Shown: piece by piece, positions 1 to 11,749 of the stretch
Layout: every line of letters starts with the position of its first letter
How positions within the stretch are numbered: the first letter of the stretch is position 1
From: Numida meleagris
Lineage: Eukaryota > Chordata > Aves > Galliformes > Numididae
Length of the DNA: 64,000 nucleotides
Direction of reading: 5' to 3'
Assembly (NCBI RefSeq): GCF_002078875.1
Contig: NC_034410.1
Location: forward strand, 76,600,661 to 76,664,660
Position numbers and translations under genes: made by a program
The notes under the pieces: model-generated
The model's database searches: none
What the model was told of the DNA's origin: nothing
Seen by the model: only the letters and a program-made list of their open reading frames with translations

Positions 1-1868
1 ATTCGGGAGCTTGGCAGGGGCAAGTATGGCCATGTGGTGCTAGTGACCCACAGGCAGAGAGGTAAGGAACTCGCTGCACCCTGTGAGATGTTGTGTCTGG
101 TCTCCTCTCCGCTTGTCCACATGTGTGGGTGCATGGGGGGTTGGGTGTTGAGTGCCAAGAGTGTCAGGGGATTCCCAAAGGAACCAACAGGGCAGGGGCC
201 TACCAGGCAGGGACCTTGACCTTCCCATTGCACCCAGCCTGGGAGTAGGTAACGATGGGGGAACAGTCCAGAGCAACAGGCAAGATTGTGGTGATGAGGT
301 AGGTCCAAGGTCAAGCTGGGAAGTCAGTCCACTAGTCAGGATCAGCAGGGCTCATGGCCGTGCAGAGGCCTGGATATTGTACAGCTGGAAACCAGCACCT
401 CAACAACACAGTGTAGGCAGGGAGTGAAGCCCTAGGGTTGAGTTTAAGTCAGTCTTCTGGGACCATGGACCACCGTGGTGGGGGTGGAGGTCTAAGGTGG
501 GGCTGGCCAAGGCCATTAAGTCCTATGAATGCCCTCAGAGTGTTGAGGGTACTCATCTCCAGGAGTCTCAGGTCAAACTGATGAATTCATGTAGCCTGAA
601 TTTCTCTTCACCTACCCAGTGTTCCTATGGCATGCGCTGAATAGCTCAAAACTCACATGAGCAGCAGTGTCTGTTTTCATATCTGGTACCAGTATGACAT
701 ACCTCCATATAAAACTTTTGGCTAGAGACCCCTGTGGCCCCTGTGAGTTTCCAGATCCATTTCTGCCCAGTGCTCTCTCTGTCTGGTTTTGGTGTGAGTG
801 ACCTTCAGGGAGGATCTAACTTATTCTTCCCATCCCCAGGGACTCCAATGGCTCTCAAGCTGCTGCCCAAAGCCAGTACCAAGCTTCACACCTTCCTGTA
901 TGAGTACTGTGTGGCACTCTCCCTTGCCACCCACCCTGCTATCATTGGCATGTTTGGAATTGCAATTGAATCCAGTCAATACTATGGTTTCCTCTATGAA
1001 CCAGCAATGCACAAAGACCTCATATCTATCATCAAACCCAGGGTGAGTGCTGCTACAAAGGCATGGGAATTGGGACTGTAGTGTTTGGCCTCTGCAGACT
1101 GGCTGGAGCAGAGGGAGAAAGTCAATGGGATGTGGGTCTCCCACTCCTGAGATCTACAGATTTGAACAAGATTCGAGCTTCAAGACCAGAAACTCAAAGA
1201 CATTCCCTAATGGAGAACAAAAATGAAAGCCCGCCACCTTGGTAGGACTGAGGAGGTGCCATGCAAGTGCAACATTGTTTATCTTTCTCCCTCTGCAGGA
1301 TGGGATCCCTGAACAAGCCGCCAAGCATTGTGCCAAGCAGCTTGTGAGTGCTCTGGAGTTCATCCACAGCCGGGGGCTTGTGTACCGTGATGTCAAGCCT
1401 GAGAATGTACTGCTTTTTGACCCCGAGTGCCGGCGCATCAAACTGACTGATTTTGGGCTTACACGGCCCAAGGGTACCAAGCTCAAACTGGTGGCTGGAG
1501 TAATCCCCTACACTGCCCCTGAACTAAGCAACACCACTGATGCCCAGGGGGTGCCCATAGATGCCAGCATGGATGCTTGGGCCTTTGGTGTGCTGCTGTT
1601 CTGCTTGCTGACTGGCTATTTTCCTTGGGAGCAAAGCCTGCCCAATGACCCTTTCTTTGAGGATTTCATGCTGTGGCAAGAGACGGGCCTGGAAGAGAAC
1701 CTGCCTCGCCACTGGAAGCGCCTGACGGCTGAGGCCGCTCTCATGTTGCGGAGCCTGCTGGCGCTGGATCCTGCCAAGCGTGGCCCTGTTGGTGGGGCTC
1801 TGCGCTATGTCGATTGCCCCTGGCGTCAAGATGAGGGGCACAGTGAGGAGGCTGCTGTGAAGCCCTAG
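1..1868 (+). CDS. SBK2-like: SBK2-like serine/threonine protein kinase, 3' part (three exons, 5' end outside window)
   Basis: Three exons join in frame: 1-61, 840-1042 and 1299-1868, all with GT-AG boundaries. They give 277 residues before the TAG at 1866-1868. The first exon has the glycine-rich loop (GRGKYGHV). Exon 2 carries the ATP-binding lysine (MALKLL) and the helix-C glutamate (LYEYC). Exon 3 carries the catalytic loop (YRDVKPEN), the DFG motif (TDFGLTRPKGT), the APE motif (IPYTAPEL) and the stretch DAWAFGVLLFCLLTGYFPW. The short tail with PWRQDEG resembles human SBK2 more than SBK1, which has a long proline-rich tail. The loop reads YRD instead of the usual HRD, while the catalytic Asp and Lys remain. 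The start codon and first residues lie left of the window. SBK proteins are small SH3-binding-domain kinases whose substrates are poorly known. SBK3 or a bird-specific paralogue cannot be excluded. Confidence 0.88.
62..839 (+). other. Intron of the SBK2-like gene
   Basis: The intron starts with GTAAGG at 62 and ends with a pyrimidine tract and CCCCAG at 839. It splits a Gly codon between the glycine-loop exon and the ATP-lysine exon. I see no repeat or RNA gene in it. Short open frames across it run through splice sites and are not genes. Confidence 0.75.
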
Positions 1869-2258
1869 TGCCTGATCCTCACAGAGGAGGAAAGTCAGGT
1901 CTCACCCTGCAAGGAGCTTTGGGGATGAGGGCATCATGGTGGGTCTCCGGCAGTGTGGCTGTGAGATACCATGGTAACCCATCAACTTCTCCACAGCACT
2001 ATCCCCACCATCATGGAACCAAGCTCCTTCCCCATGATGATCCTCACTCTAGGCTCAGCATTGCCCAGTGCCACCTCCTCATGCTTCCTTGGGACTTGAA
2101 AATATCTCCTTTCTCTCACAGATGACAGTTTATGTGTGAAGCACCCACTTGTGTCCTGGCCACTGGCCCCTCTGAGGTGCTTTCTAGGGATGCAGCACCT
2201 GCCTTATCCTTGAAATAGAGCAGATATCTATTTCTTTGTTTCCATATGTGGCTCTTGT

Positions 2259-2264
2259 AATAAA
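2259..2264 (+). promoter_or_regulatory. Poly(A) signal of the SBK2-like gene
   Basis: A canonical AATAAA lies about 390 bases after the kinase stop codon, followed by a GT-rich stretch (CTGCAGGGGGTCTGTTTG). This fits a 3' end near 2280 and a 3'UTR of roughly 400 bases. Confidence 0.65.
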
Positions 2265-2284
2265 ATGTCTGCAGGGGGTCTGTT

Positions 2285-3310
2285 TGCTGTGGGAGAGCAT
2301 AGGTATGACAAAGCCAGCGGCCATCAACCTGCTAGAGGCAGGGGCCATCTGACTCCACCAGGGCCCTTGGGGGAGGCTTCAGGTAGGTGAGGTGGAGGTG
2401 GTGGGAGCCCCCAGCATATCACTGCAGATGATATCTGAGGACTGATGATGATGGTGAGAACATGGTGGGAACCACTGTGGTAGGGTGTTGGAGGACTGGC
2501 TAAAGGACTGTTAGTAGCAAGTAGACATGGAAAGATGTTCACAAGGTGCTGCAAGGAAATGAGCAGAGGAAAAGGGTGGAAAGGAGCCAGGTGTGGGTGA
2601 AGGACTGTGGCACTACAGATCTGTGCCTTGCCTCTGAAGCTCTAAATAATTATCATGCATTCTTGCATTAACCTTTTGGGAATTTTCCTGTCATCAGAGT
2701 TGGACATACAGTTTATCCCTAATGTAAGCGTTTCTTTGCTGCCTACTCCTCTCACTGTCTCTGAAGACATTTGTCCTGTTAATTCTACAGTGATTGCAAC
2801 TGCTTGGAATTCTATTTGTCTACTTTATTTTCTTCTTGTAAGGTTTCTTAATACCAAACACGTGGGTTGCTCAGTAGGAGTTTCCCTCTGAAAGGCCTCG
2901 CTCATGAAAGGGAGAGAGCCACAAGGAACCACAGGCAATGTATTTGTGTATTTCTTCCCATTTCCTTGCATTGAGGACCAGGTGACAGTGGGTTGTTAAC
3001 AGTGGGAGACACAGTTTTAGTTCACATGAGTCTCCTCCTCTAGTTCCTTTCGCTCAGGAAAATGGCCTTTTGCAAACATTGTCATCCTTGATGAAACACG
3101 ATTCACCCCTCTCCCTCCATGAGGGCCTAAGTGCAATTGGAAAGGGGAGCTCACTTCCATGAAAATCTAGATTTGTGATTTAGCTGAGAAAACAGTAGTG
3201 CTATGAGGATGGTTGGTCTGGGTTTCACTGGGAAAGGATAACAGAGGAGCTGTAGCCACAGGGCACATTAATTTATCCATAACAACAATCCTAGAGATAC
3301 CTCCCAACAG
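2285..3310. other. Intergenic DNA, no gene seen
   Basis: No exon-like segment with flanking splice sites, no CR1 match and no simple repeat was recognised. The short open frames here lack any family resemblance. Confidence 0.5.
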
Positions 3311-4210
3311 TTTTACACTGCTGCCTTGCTCTCAATCCTAATCCTCCTTCAGTCGGACTACTCCCTCCTCACAAAACCAGACCATCTCCATACTGGCATC
3401 TACTACCACTTCATCCTTCCTCATATCCTGAATCCTTCAGACTCAAGGAACAACTTCCCGTGCCAGCCCAAGGATATCTACCTTGTTCTGCTTTCAGGTC
3501 CTAAGACAACATCGTCTATGATCTTTTGATGCCTGCCTTTCCCTCTAGAACACCGTCCTTCTCCCATTTCTCATAATCTCTTTAATCACTTCCCATCCCC
3601 ATCAATACTCTTCTCCTAATCTCCAGCTGTCCTTGTAGGTATACGCTTTAATCCTGGAAAAAGATAGCAAGGAGAGAATTAGGAGTTAGAAGCTCTTCTT
3701 ACCTTCCTACCTCTTTTCTCAGGCAATTGCTGTTGTTGGTAATCCTTTCCAGCTCAAATAACAATGCTGTTGCTGGAAATGTCTTCAGCTCAGTTTCCAT
3801 TTTCAATGATTATATAACTTCTAAAGATGTACTATTTGAGCATTGTGTTACCTAGCATCCCACCTTTTCTTTCACTTCAGATCCCTTTCTCCACACACTC
3901 TTCTATAGTACCCAACCTCCAACTCTCTTTTTCCAGCTTCTTCTCACCCACTGGCATTTTACTCTTATTTAACTTCCCCCTCAACATTCCCTTTCTCCCA
4001 GTCATCACCTGACAAACTCTCATTCCTCTCTCATCAACAACACCACCATACTATTTTGTCCTTTTCCTGCTCCTTACATTTTTCATGTCTTCCTTACAAC
4101 TCCCAGCCCTACTTTATCAATCAGCATTATGCTCACTCTGTTTGTGATACAGTTTTCTTCTGTCCTTTTGCATCCATCTCTCTTTACCCCAGAGCACAAT
4201 AAATGCTGCT
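3311..4210. other. Pyrimidine-rich block
   Basis: About 900 bases in which the + strand is strongly enriched in C and T, with many short CCT, TCC and CTC runs. It ends near an AATAAA at about 4198. No frame stays open for more than about 70 codons and no protein family is recognisable. It may be an eroded repeat or an old processed sequence, but I cannot name it. Confidence 0.4.
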
Positions 4211-4629
4211 CAACTCTAACCCACTGAGAGTTGTTTTGAGTTACGCTTCAATTACTCTAAGAATAACAGAAGTTTATAAAAATACCAATGTATTTCCTGT
4301 ATCTAAAATGGAGATGCACTAAGACCAAGGGATCTACAGGCCAGGTAGATGATGCCTATCCAGTGAAAAAAAACAATGCAAAATCTAATACAGGTGCTTA
4401 TTAATAGAGAATTAAAGATCAGGAACATCACTTTGTGGACTGCGACTCTCAGTGTCCTACCTGGAAATCATGTTTGATAAAGATGTGATTGATAAAGTAA
4501 ATCCACAGTCTTATGGTACAAAATTTTGTGAGGTGTGACTTACTTATATAAATAAAATTATAGTTCATTGTGTTGGTTAAAACAATACACTATGCAAGGT
4601 CAATAAAATATATTAAGTGAATCGAGAAC

Positions 4630-5882
4630 TTGCAATAGAGAGAAGAAGCAATTGGGAATGCTCTTTGAATATTTTAGTTGGTTTCTGCAGGGATCAGTAG
4701 TAGAATGAAGAGTATCAATGCTTCCATCAGTGATTTGAAGGCATATACAAAACCACTTCAAATAAAAACCTGCAAATAACACAAAACTGAATGGACTGAC
4801 AAAGAGTAACACTAACAGACCAGTGACCACTCAAAGCGTTCTGGATAACGTAGTGAGATGGGTGTATTCAAACAAAATGCATTGTCTTGCAGATAGAAGA
4901 ATTGTATTCAGGTAGGAGCACATAGGAATAAAAATCATTCTTATACAAGGACTCCTGAAAAGCACACGAAAATCTTTGCAATACCTAGAGGAAACACAAG
5001 ATCATGTGAGTTCTCATTGTGGTATTCTGCCAAAAAGGCTGATGGATCCCTTGCATGGCTGAAGAGAGTGCAGACACACAAGGTGGTCAAATCTCCAGCA
5101 AAGACAGCTAACAAGATTCCTGCTGGCCTAAATAGAAGTGCGGGAAGTAGGAGCAAGTGATCAGCATTTGTTACCTTGCAGTGCAATTCTGGGGATGGTA
5201 CAATTTACATCCAAAGTGGAAAATGGAGATAGTTTAGCAAAGAACCATAGTGGGACCATTGTTTAAAGCTGTAAGAAGGCATTCTTAATGAAAATAATGA
5301 ACCGATCTACCAGAAATTGGAAGACTGTAGGGTGATTTAGATATAATACAGAATATTGGAAAGAAAATATCAGTTATCAATGAGCTGTTTTTGTCTGAGA
5401 AAGGTCCAAGGGCAACCATGAGAGCTGAAGCTGAACACATTCAAACACAACATTGTAGTGGTAAGAATTCTTACTTTTTGGAAGAAACTGTCATAGAAGG
5501 ACATGCTGAGAAAACAGGGACTGTTCAGTTTGGAGAAGAGAAGGCCCAGATCCACAATGGATTTTATCAATACGTATAAATATCCAGTAGGAGGGTGTAG
5601 AAAAGACATTGTCAGAATATTCTTGGAGGTACTGGGTAGCAAGACATGAGGCAATGCGCCTAAATTGAAATATGGGAAAACCCATTTAAACAGAGGAAAA
5701 AATGGCTTTATAGTGGGGGTAGACAAGCTGGAACAGAGAATGTCTCCATCTTTGGAGACATTCAAAAGCTGATTGGACAAGGTCCTGGTCAACCTACTCT
5801 AGCTGGTCCTATTTGAACAGGAGGATGGACTAGGTAATCTCCAGAGGTTCTGTCCAGTGTCAATCATTCTATGATTCTGCAA
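4630..5882 (+). mobile_element. Old, degenerate CR1 LINE, reverse-transcriptase part to 3' end
   Basis: The segment follows the CR1 ORF2 C-terminal region in order. First comes a CTGCAGGGATC segment with the 'TTTGCAGATGACAC'-like region (here CTGCAAATAACACAAAACTG) at about 4685-4790. Next is 'GCTAACAAGATTCCT' at about 5107. After that comes the 'GGAGACATTCAAAAGCTG' and 'GGACTAGGTAATCTCCAGAGG' tail, ending in ATTCTATGATTCTG at about 5868-5881. The many stops and frameshifts in all frames indicate an old insertion. The left boundary is approximate. The block at about 5360-5470 aligns poorly and may be a later insertion or heavy divergence. Confidence 0.72.
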
Positions 5883-5889
5883 CATTTTT

Positions 5890-8800
5890 CATGTCAAGAA
5901 CGCTCAGTGTTGCATCTGGAGATATGTGGAGCTTCCAGTGTCTCTGCTTTGGATCTGGTTGGCATTGCAGGCAGAGATCTCAGCAGAGCTGGGCACAAGT
6001 TGAAAAACTGGCTCGATGAAAAAGGATGAGCAAAAAGGGTGAGTTTATTGCATAAAGGTGTAAAGTTTATTGCAAATTAAAACAAACTTAAACTGGTGAA
6101 ACACTGACATCTTTGGGCAATGGGTCAAGCTGCCCATTTCCTCCAGCTGTTTGTTGCCGGAGCCCCTTATGTTGATGAGGATCAGAGTCTTGGTGCTGCC
6201 TGACAGACAATCTGACAAATGCTGTTGGCAGTGACCAGAGGCAATGACTAGGATTGTTTGCCTGTCTCCTTTGTTACAGTACTGAAATTTTGGTGGAAGG
6301 TATTTCTGCTGCCAGAAAGTTGTGCAGGATACAACTTAGTGACGGAATCAGCACTGCACCTGGACCAAGCTCTTGGTGGTGCAGACAGGATTACAATGTA
6401 GCAAGAGCAGTACCCAGCGCAGGGGATGAAGATGTGCCTGGATCCAAGTGCCCAGCCTGGGCTCCTTTTCTCAGTGGCTCACCCATAATTGCAGCTGGAT
6501 TTCTTAAATCAGTGAATAAGCAGACCTGTTGAAGCCTATACAGAGGGGGTCTGAAAAAAGATCTGCTTGTCCCCATCACCCCCGCAGCAGCTGCTGGGAG
6601 AGGCCGAATGGAACGGAGCTGCGTGCAAACACGCTGGCCCTTTGCATGATCTGCTGCTTGCTGCAAGCAGGCTGGCTGAGTGCCTGCTGCAGTAAAGGGC
6701 AAGACTTCAGCTAATGTAGGCACAAGGTATGGGGCGGATCTGGTGTCGTCCCCAAAGAGGCATCAGGTGACTGCAAAGGGGAGGGAAAGACCTGGTACTT
6801 CACTGCTCTCTGAGATGGAATGAAGAGATAAATTGGTCAATTACAGAGCTCATTGCACTGTGTGAGTTCTGGATGCAGCAACTCCAGAACAATAAATGTG
6901 AACACAGCTCCTAGTGTCCTAGTGCATGCACCCCGTGGCTTTTGGGAGAACATGCGGTCTGTATGGTTGGACGCTGTGGTCAGTGCTATCTCTCCCTTCT
7001 ACAGGAAGACTGAGGAAAGTCACGCTATTAGACTGGCTGACCCTGTGACAATAGGCAGAATGCAGGTCCAGCTTTCAGGATCTCTCCAGTTAAGCTTCTG
7101 GTTTCATTCCTAGAAGCTTGCACCTTATAATCTTCCTTCTGCCGTCTGCCGTGTCAAGTCGGACACTGTGTTACTTCCATCTCTTCCCACTTAAACCCTG
7201 CTAAGTATCACTGCGAGAACTGTGCCTTAAGTTTCTAGGAAGGTTAATGAAGGACTAATCCTCTGTACTCCGCAGACTTCTCTTGTAGCGTTGTCTCTGG
7301 AACAAGGCTCCTACTTGACCTTCCTGTGATATCAGGTCTTGAGAGTGTCAAAGAACTGAGCAACAGATCCCCAAAATGAGTGCGGGAAAGCATAGCAAAC
7401 CAGGGAATAGAACAGGGCAGATACAAGACTGTAGCACAGGCATGGAAAGAGACAATAGTTGGAGGATAGAGATGGTGAGGATTTGTTACCTTTTATCATT
7501 ACTGATGTGGGGGCAGGCTGGCCACAACTGTGGCCCAGCTGCTTTCTTCTAGAGTTTTTAGAGCTGTTCTCTAGCTGGAAAAAAATGAGATGGCTCATGG
7601 AGTGTCAGCCATAAATCTTTTATTAATTTTTTTTGTTACTGAATCTTATATCCTTGAGTGGAGATGTGTGAACAAGAGAAAATATGGCTTAGGCAGAGAG
7701 ATCAAAGGAGCAGGTTCTGTATTTTCCTCATCCCATATCTTGGATTGCACTGTACCTTGCTGCCCATAGTATAACAGAAAGTGTCCTTGTGTTCTGATGG
7801 GCTGTCACTGGCAGCGCTGACCACAAGACGAGGACTGATTACTACTAAATCCCGTAACCGTTCTCAGAGTCCTATATTTCCCTGCTCACAGCCTAGCCAA
7901 GTTCTGCCAGCCAATAGTCTGGGCCTGCCCATATACAGGCCTGCCCATATACAGGCTTGCCTGTTGCTGTGGCTGTGTTTCTGTTTTTCCCTGGGGCTGA
8001 CAGGCAGTTGGGCACGAGTGTAAGCCCTATCCCTTGGCTCAGCTTTGTGCAAGAGAGGGAGGAAGGGAAATTTGGCTGAGCCTAGGGTGGTGACAGAAGG
8101 TGGTCACAGTTGTCACACAGACTAATTGCACTTCTAACCCCTCTTCGCTGTTTACAAGCTGCCCCCCACCAAGGACTTGTGTCTCTGGCTGACCCCTGTG
8201 CTCTGGGATGGAATAGCACAATATTCCTGCTCTCAGCTGGGGCCTCGGTAGTATCTTTTGGGTGTTAACTCTGACCAAGTTCAACTTCTGCCAGAGCTTT
8301 GCTGATAAAATTTACTGCAAGTGATTAATACAGCCTGTTTTTCAGTTTATCCCTGACATGCAGCTACATAGGGTCACTGGTTACAGGCTGCAAACAGTCC
8401 CTTGAACAGGCATCTTTCAGCCCCCTGTCCTTGTCCCTAGCCATGCTCCTTGCCTGCCTCAGCTGTTTGTCTTCCCTTCCACTGATGGAGTGGGAGATGG
8501 AGGCACAGCAAGGACAGCCATGTGCTGACATTGCTTGGCTCTACTGAATCTACTCTCTCCATAGCCAAGTAGAAAACAGTGACAGCTTTCACATCCCCTT
8601 GTCCTTCTGTTGACAGTTGTTGCTATTGACGCTCTCTCTTGAGAAATTGTTTCATCTCATTAAGGGCAGTACATTTTGAAGAGATTGCTGAACACAGGGC
8701 TAACGTAACCAGCATTCCCAGGAGCATGCTGGGCAGGCTTACCTCCTGGCAATTCCTTCTGCACAGCCTCTTTGCTTTATCTTGCACCCCTCTCAGAATC

Positions 8801-10736
8801 TACTGAATAATTAATGGCTGCTCAGCCTTATTGGTAGGAATATATTTAATGGCTTGCACCTTTATGATGTGCTGCTACAGGTCAATGCCCCAAGGCTCAT
8901 GGTTGTGAACAAGAGATGCAGGGACAGGGCTGAAGAGAGAGAAAGGTGGAGCAAAGACCAAGAAAGGGAAAGACAAGAAACAGCAGCACATAAGGAAGAT
9001 CTCTGAAAGCTCCTCAGGACATGAAGGAGAGAAGTCATCCTTGGTAAGTGTCTTTCTTCAGTGTAAGGAATGTTAGTCCATAGCAGCATGAGCACTGCAG
9101 TGCCACCCAGGCCCCACGTGCATGGAGCTGCTCTCGCCACCTGGATGGTCCCCTGAGCATAGCACAGCTGTGGCTGCTGTGCTTCCATGATCTGTGTGGT
9201 TCTATGCAATGCTGCTGTGGGCCCTGGGCTAGGATAGTCTTGTGTTGTCTGTGGTTGGGTCTATTGCATAAATCAGCTGTACAGTGCATAATTTCTCTGT
9301 TCAGTCCATATTGACTAGTCTAAAGGTATGGAAGTTCACCATCTGCTCGTGTTGTTCAGTCCCTGGACTTAGGAAAATTATGTCCTCAGGCTTGCCCTCC
9401 TTCATGCTCATACTGCTCATAGCACATCAGAGAAGACTGCAGCACCTTTATCCCACTAGGACTGCTCATCACTCAGCTGGAAGCATATGAGCACACTTGC
9501 CTGAGGAGCAGCTGCTGTTTGGGTGGGATGGGCAGCTTCTATTCCCAGCGCTGGAAGAGTTTAGGGCTAGGGGATGCTGGGCCTCCTGGCAACTTTCTGC
9601 ATGGCTTTGAAGGTGGCCATTGCCAATCTCTGTTTGAGTTTACTGTTGCTGGGCTACCTCCAGGAACTGCTGAACTGGTTGGCATCTTCTGGACTGCTCC
9701 ATAATGGAAATCTGGGATTAAGACGAGCTGTGATAGGCAGCAATTCTGACCAGCCCCTGAGCAGCCTGCAGTCCTCCCACTAGTCTTTGGCTGCACAGCG
9801 GCATGTCAGGAATTGGATAGGGCTGACAGAGATCGGGCTGTAACAGGATGCCCCTGTCCTTTTCTTTCCTTCCATCACTGGATTTATGGCACGTGGTATG
9901 TGGGGGCTGCCAGGTGGTCATAGGAATGCTGAGACATCGAGAGGGAAAGTGTTGTTGCTAGAATGGGGTAAATGGATGTAATTGTCCACTTTTACAGCCT
10001 CTGCATAACTGGCCACCCACCACCAAAAATGGTTTGGTTCAATGGGTGGAAATCTCACTAATTAGAAGTCTGGACACTGAGCTGTAAATTAGGTCACTCA
10101 GAAGATGGGATGAAGGAACAATATCCAGTAATCCTGACTTCACAGCTCCTTAGCTGGCAGACATATGACTGCATTCCCAGAGCTGGGCAAAGAACCAGAA
10201 GTCCTAACCCTGAGTCTCAATTTTCCTTTCCACCACTTCCTTTCCAATGACCGTTCCCTTGCTGTTAACCCCCATCCCCTGGACTTCATCTTGAGACTGT
10301 ATTCCTTGAAAGGAGACTTTGACACATTTTCAGCATAAGATTGAGCTGAGCCAGAGAAGCACAAATGCCTAGGATTGGGACTAAACAGATTAGTGACAGG
10401 AATCTGTTTTCCAATAAGGAAGTCACCAGATGTGCCCACAGAAGTATACAGAAGGATATTTAGAAAGGAACTGTGAGAATGATTCAAGGTCTTGAAGCTG
10501 TGCTGAAGGAAACAAGAAAAGAGGATAAATTTTATTTAATGGCATAGGTCTGAACTTGCTTGCATAGGACAGTTGATTGCTGTCATGATGGAGGTTGGAG
10601 TCCCTCCTAGGATCTTCACAATGGAGACTTCAGACAGATTAGGTGAGACTTCATGAACTGTCATTTTGCTGAATTCTTGTATACAGCTGGACAACACTCC
10701 TATGTATCTTCGCCAGCACATGCATAGTCTATTGCT
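5890..10736. other. Intergenic DNA without recognised genes
   Basis: Nearly 5 kb of moderately GC-rich sequence. The only structured feature I see is a 16-bp tandem repeat at about 7922-7960. Open frames of 80-115 codons (for example minus strand 8862-9209 and 10140-10487) have no recognisable motifs or splice context and are most likely chance. Confidence 0.45.
7922..7961. repeat. 16-bp direct tandem repeat, about 2.5 copies
   Basis: The unit GGCCTGCCCATATACA occurs at 7922-7937 and again identically at 7938-7953. A partial third copy (GGCTTGCC) begins at 7954. This is a small replication-slippage type duplication. Confidence 0.85.
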
Positions 10737-10800
10737 ATTACTTATCTTAAACAATATACAAGACATCTATTACTTATCTTAAACAATATACAAGACATCT
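10737..10800. repeat. Perfect 32-bp tandem duplication
   Basis: A 32-base unit beginning ATTACTTATC and ending AAGACATCT is present at 10737-10768 and repeated without a mismatch at 10769-10800. The perfect identity suggests a recent event or a polymorphic variable-number locus. Confidence 0.92.
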
Positions 10801-11112
10801 GATTATCTGAACTATCTACAAAAGACTGTCCTGTGCACCCATTTCTTCATCAGCAGAAACACGTTCTTCTGATAGTTTATAATTATCTTTATCTATGTAT
10901 AGCCTGATAAGTGCTGCATTCCCACAGTAGTCTCTAGGTGGCCAGATTCTCCACTCACTATGTTAATTTGCACGCTGAAACATAAGAATTGGTCTGGGCT
11001 CAGCAGGAACTGCCTGGGGGGAATCTCCATGGAAGTCCAAAATGCACATTTGAATACTCCTGCAGTAAGTAGTTAAACACTTAGTTGTGAATATGGATAG
11101 AATTTTGGTCGG

Positions 11113-11745
11113 TCACAGAATCACAGAATTTTAAGGGTTGGAAGAGACCTCTGGAAATCACCTAGTCCAACCCCCCTGCTTAAAGCAGGTTTCCTACAGT
11201 AGGTTGCACAGGAAGGCTTCCAGGTTGGTTTTGAATACCTCTAGTGGAGACTCCACAACTTCTCTGGGCAACCTGTTCCAGTGCTCTGTCACACTCAATG
11301 TAAATAAGTTTTTCTTCATGTTTGGATAGAACTTCCTGTCTTCCGGTTTCTGTCTGTTGCCCCTTGTTCTATTGCTGGGCACCACTGAAAAGATCCTAGC
11401 CCTATCCTCTTGGCATCCTCTCTTTAGGTTTTGATAAGCATTGATAAGATCCCCTCTCAGTCTTCTCCACACTGAACAGTCCCGCCTCTCTCAGCCTTTC
11501 CTCAGGAGATGCTCCAGGCCCCTCATCATCCTTGTGGCCCTCTCCTGGACTCTGTCTTGAAGTTCCCTGTCTTGAACTGGGGAGCCCAGAGCTGGACATG
11601 GTACTCCAGATGCGGTCTCAGTGGGACAGAGTAGAGGGGGAGGATCACCTCCCTCGACCTGCTGGCCACACTCTTTTTAATGCACCTCAGGATACCACTG
11701 TCCTTCTTGGCCATAAGGGCACACTGCTGGCTCAGGGGTTGACAT
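11113..11745 (-). mobile_element. CR1 LINE, 5'-truncated, ORF2 C-terminus and 3' end
   Basis: On the + strand the element starts with the reversed CR1 3' terminus (TCACAGAATCACAGAATT) followed by GGTTGGAAGAGACCTCTGG at 11113-11160. On the minus strand two open stretches read as the C-terminus of the CR1 reverse transcriptase: 11526-11714 ([21 protein letters not shown]) and 11194-11472 ([22 protein letters not shown]). They lie in different frames, so at least one frameshift separates them. The left boundary is the true CR1 3' end. The right boundary is an estimate and weak similarity may continue to about 11850. Confidence 0.93.
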
Positions 11746-11749
11746 CATG

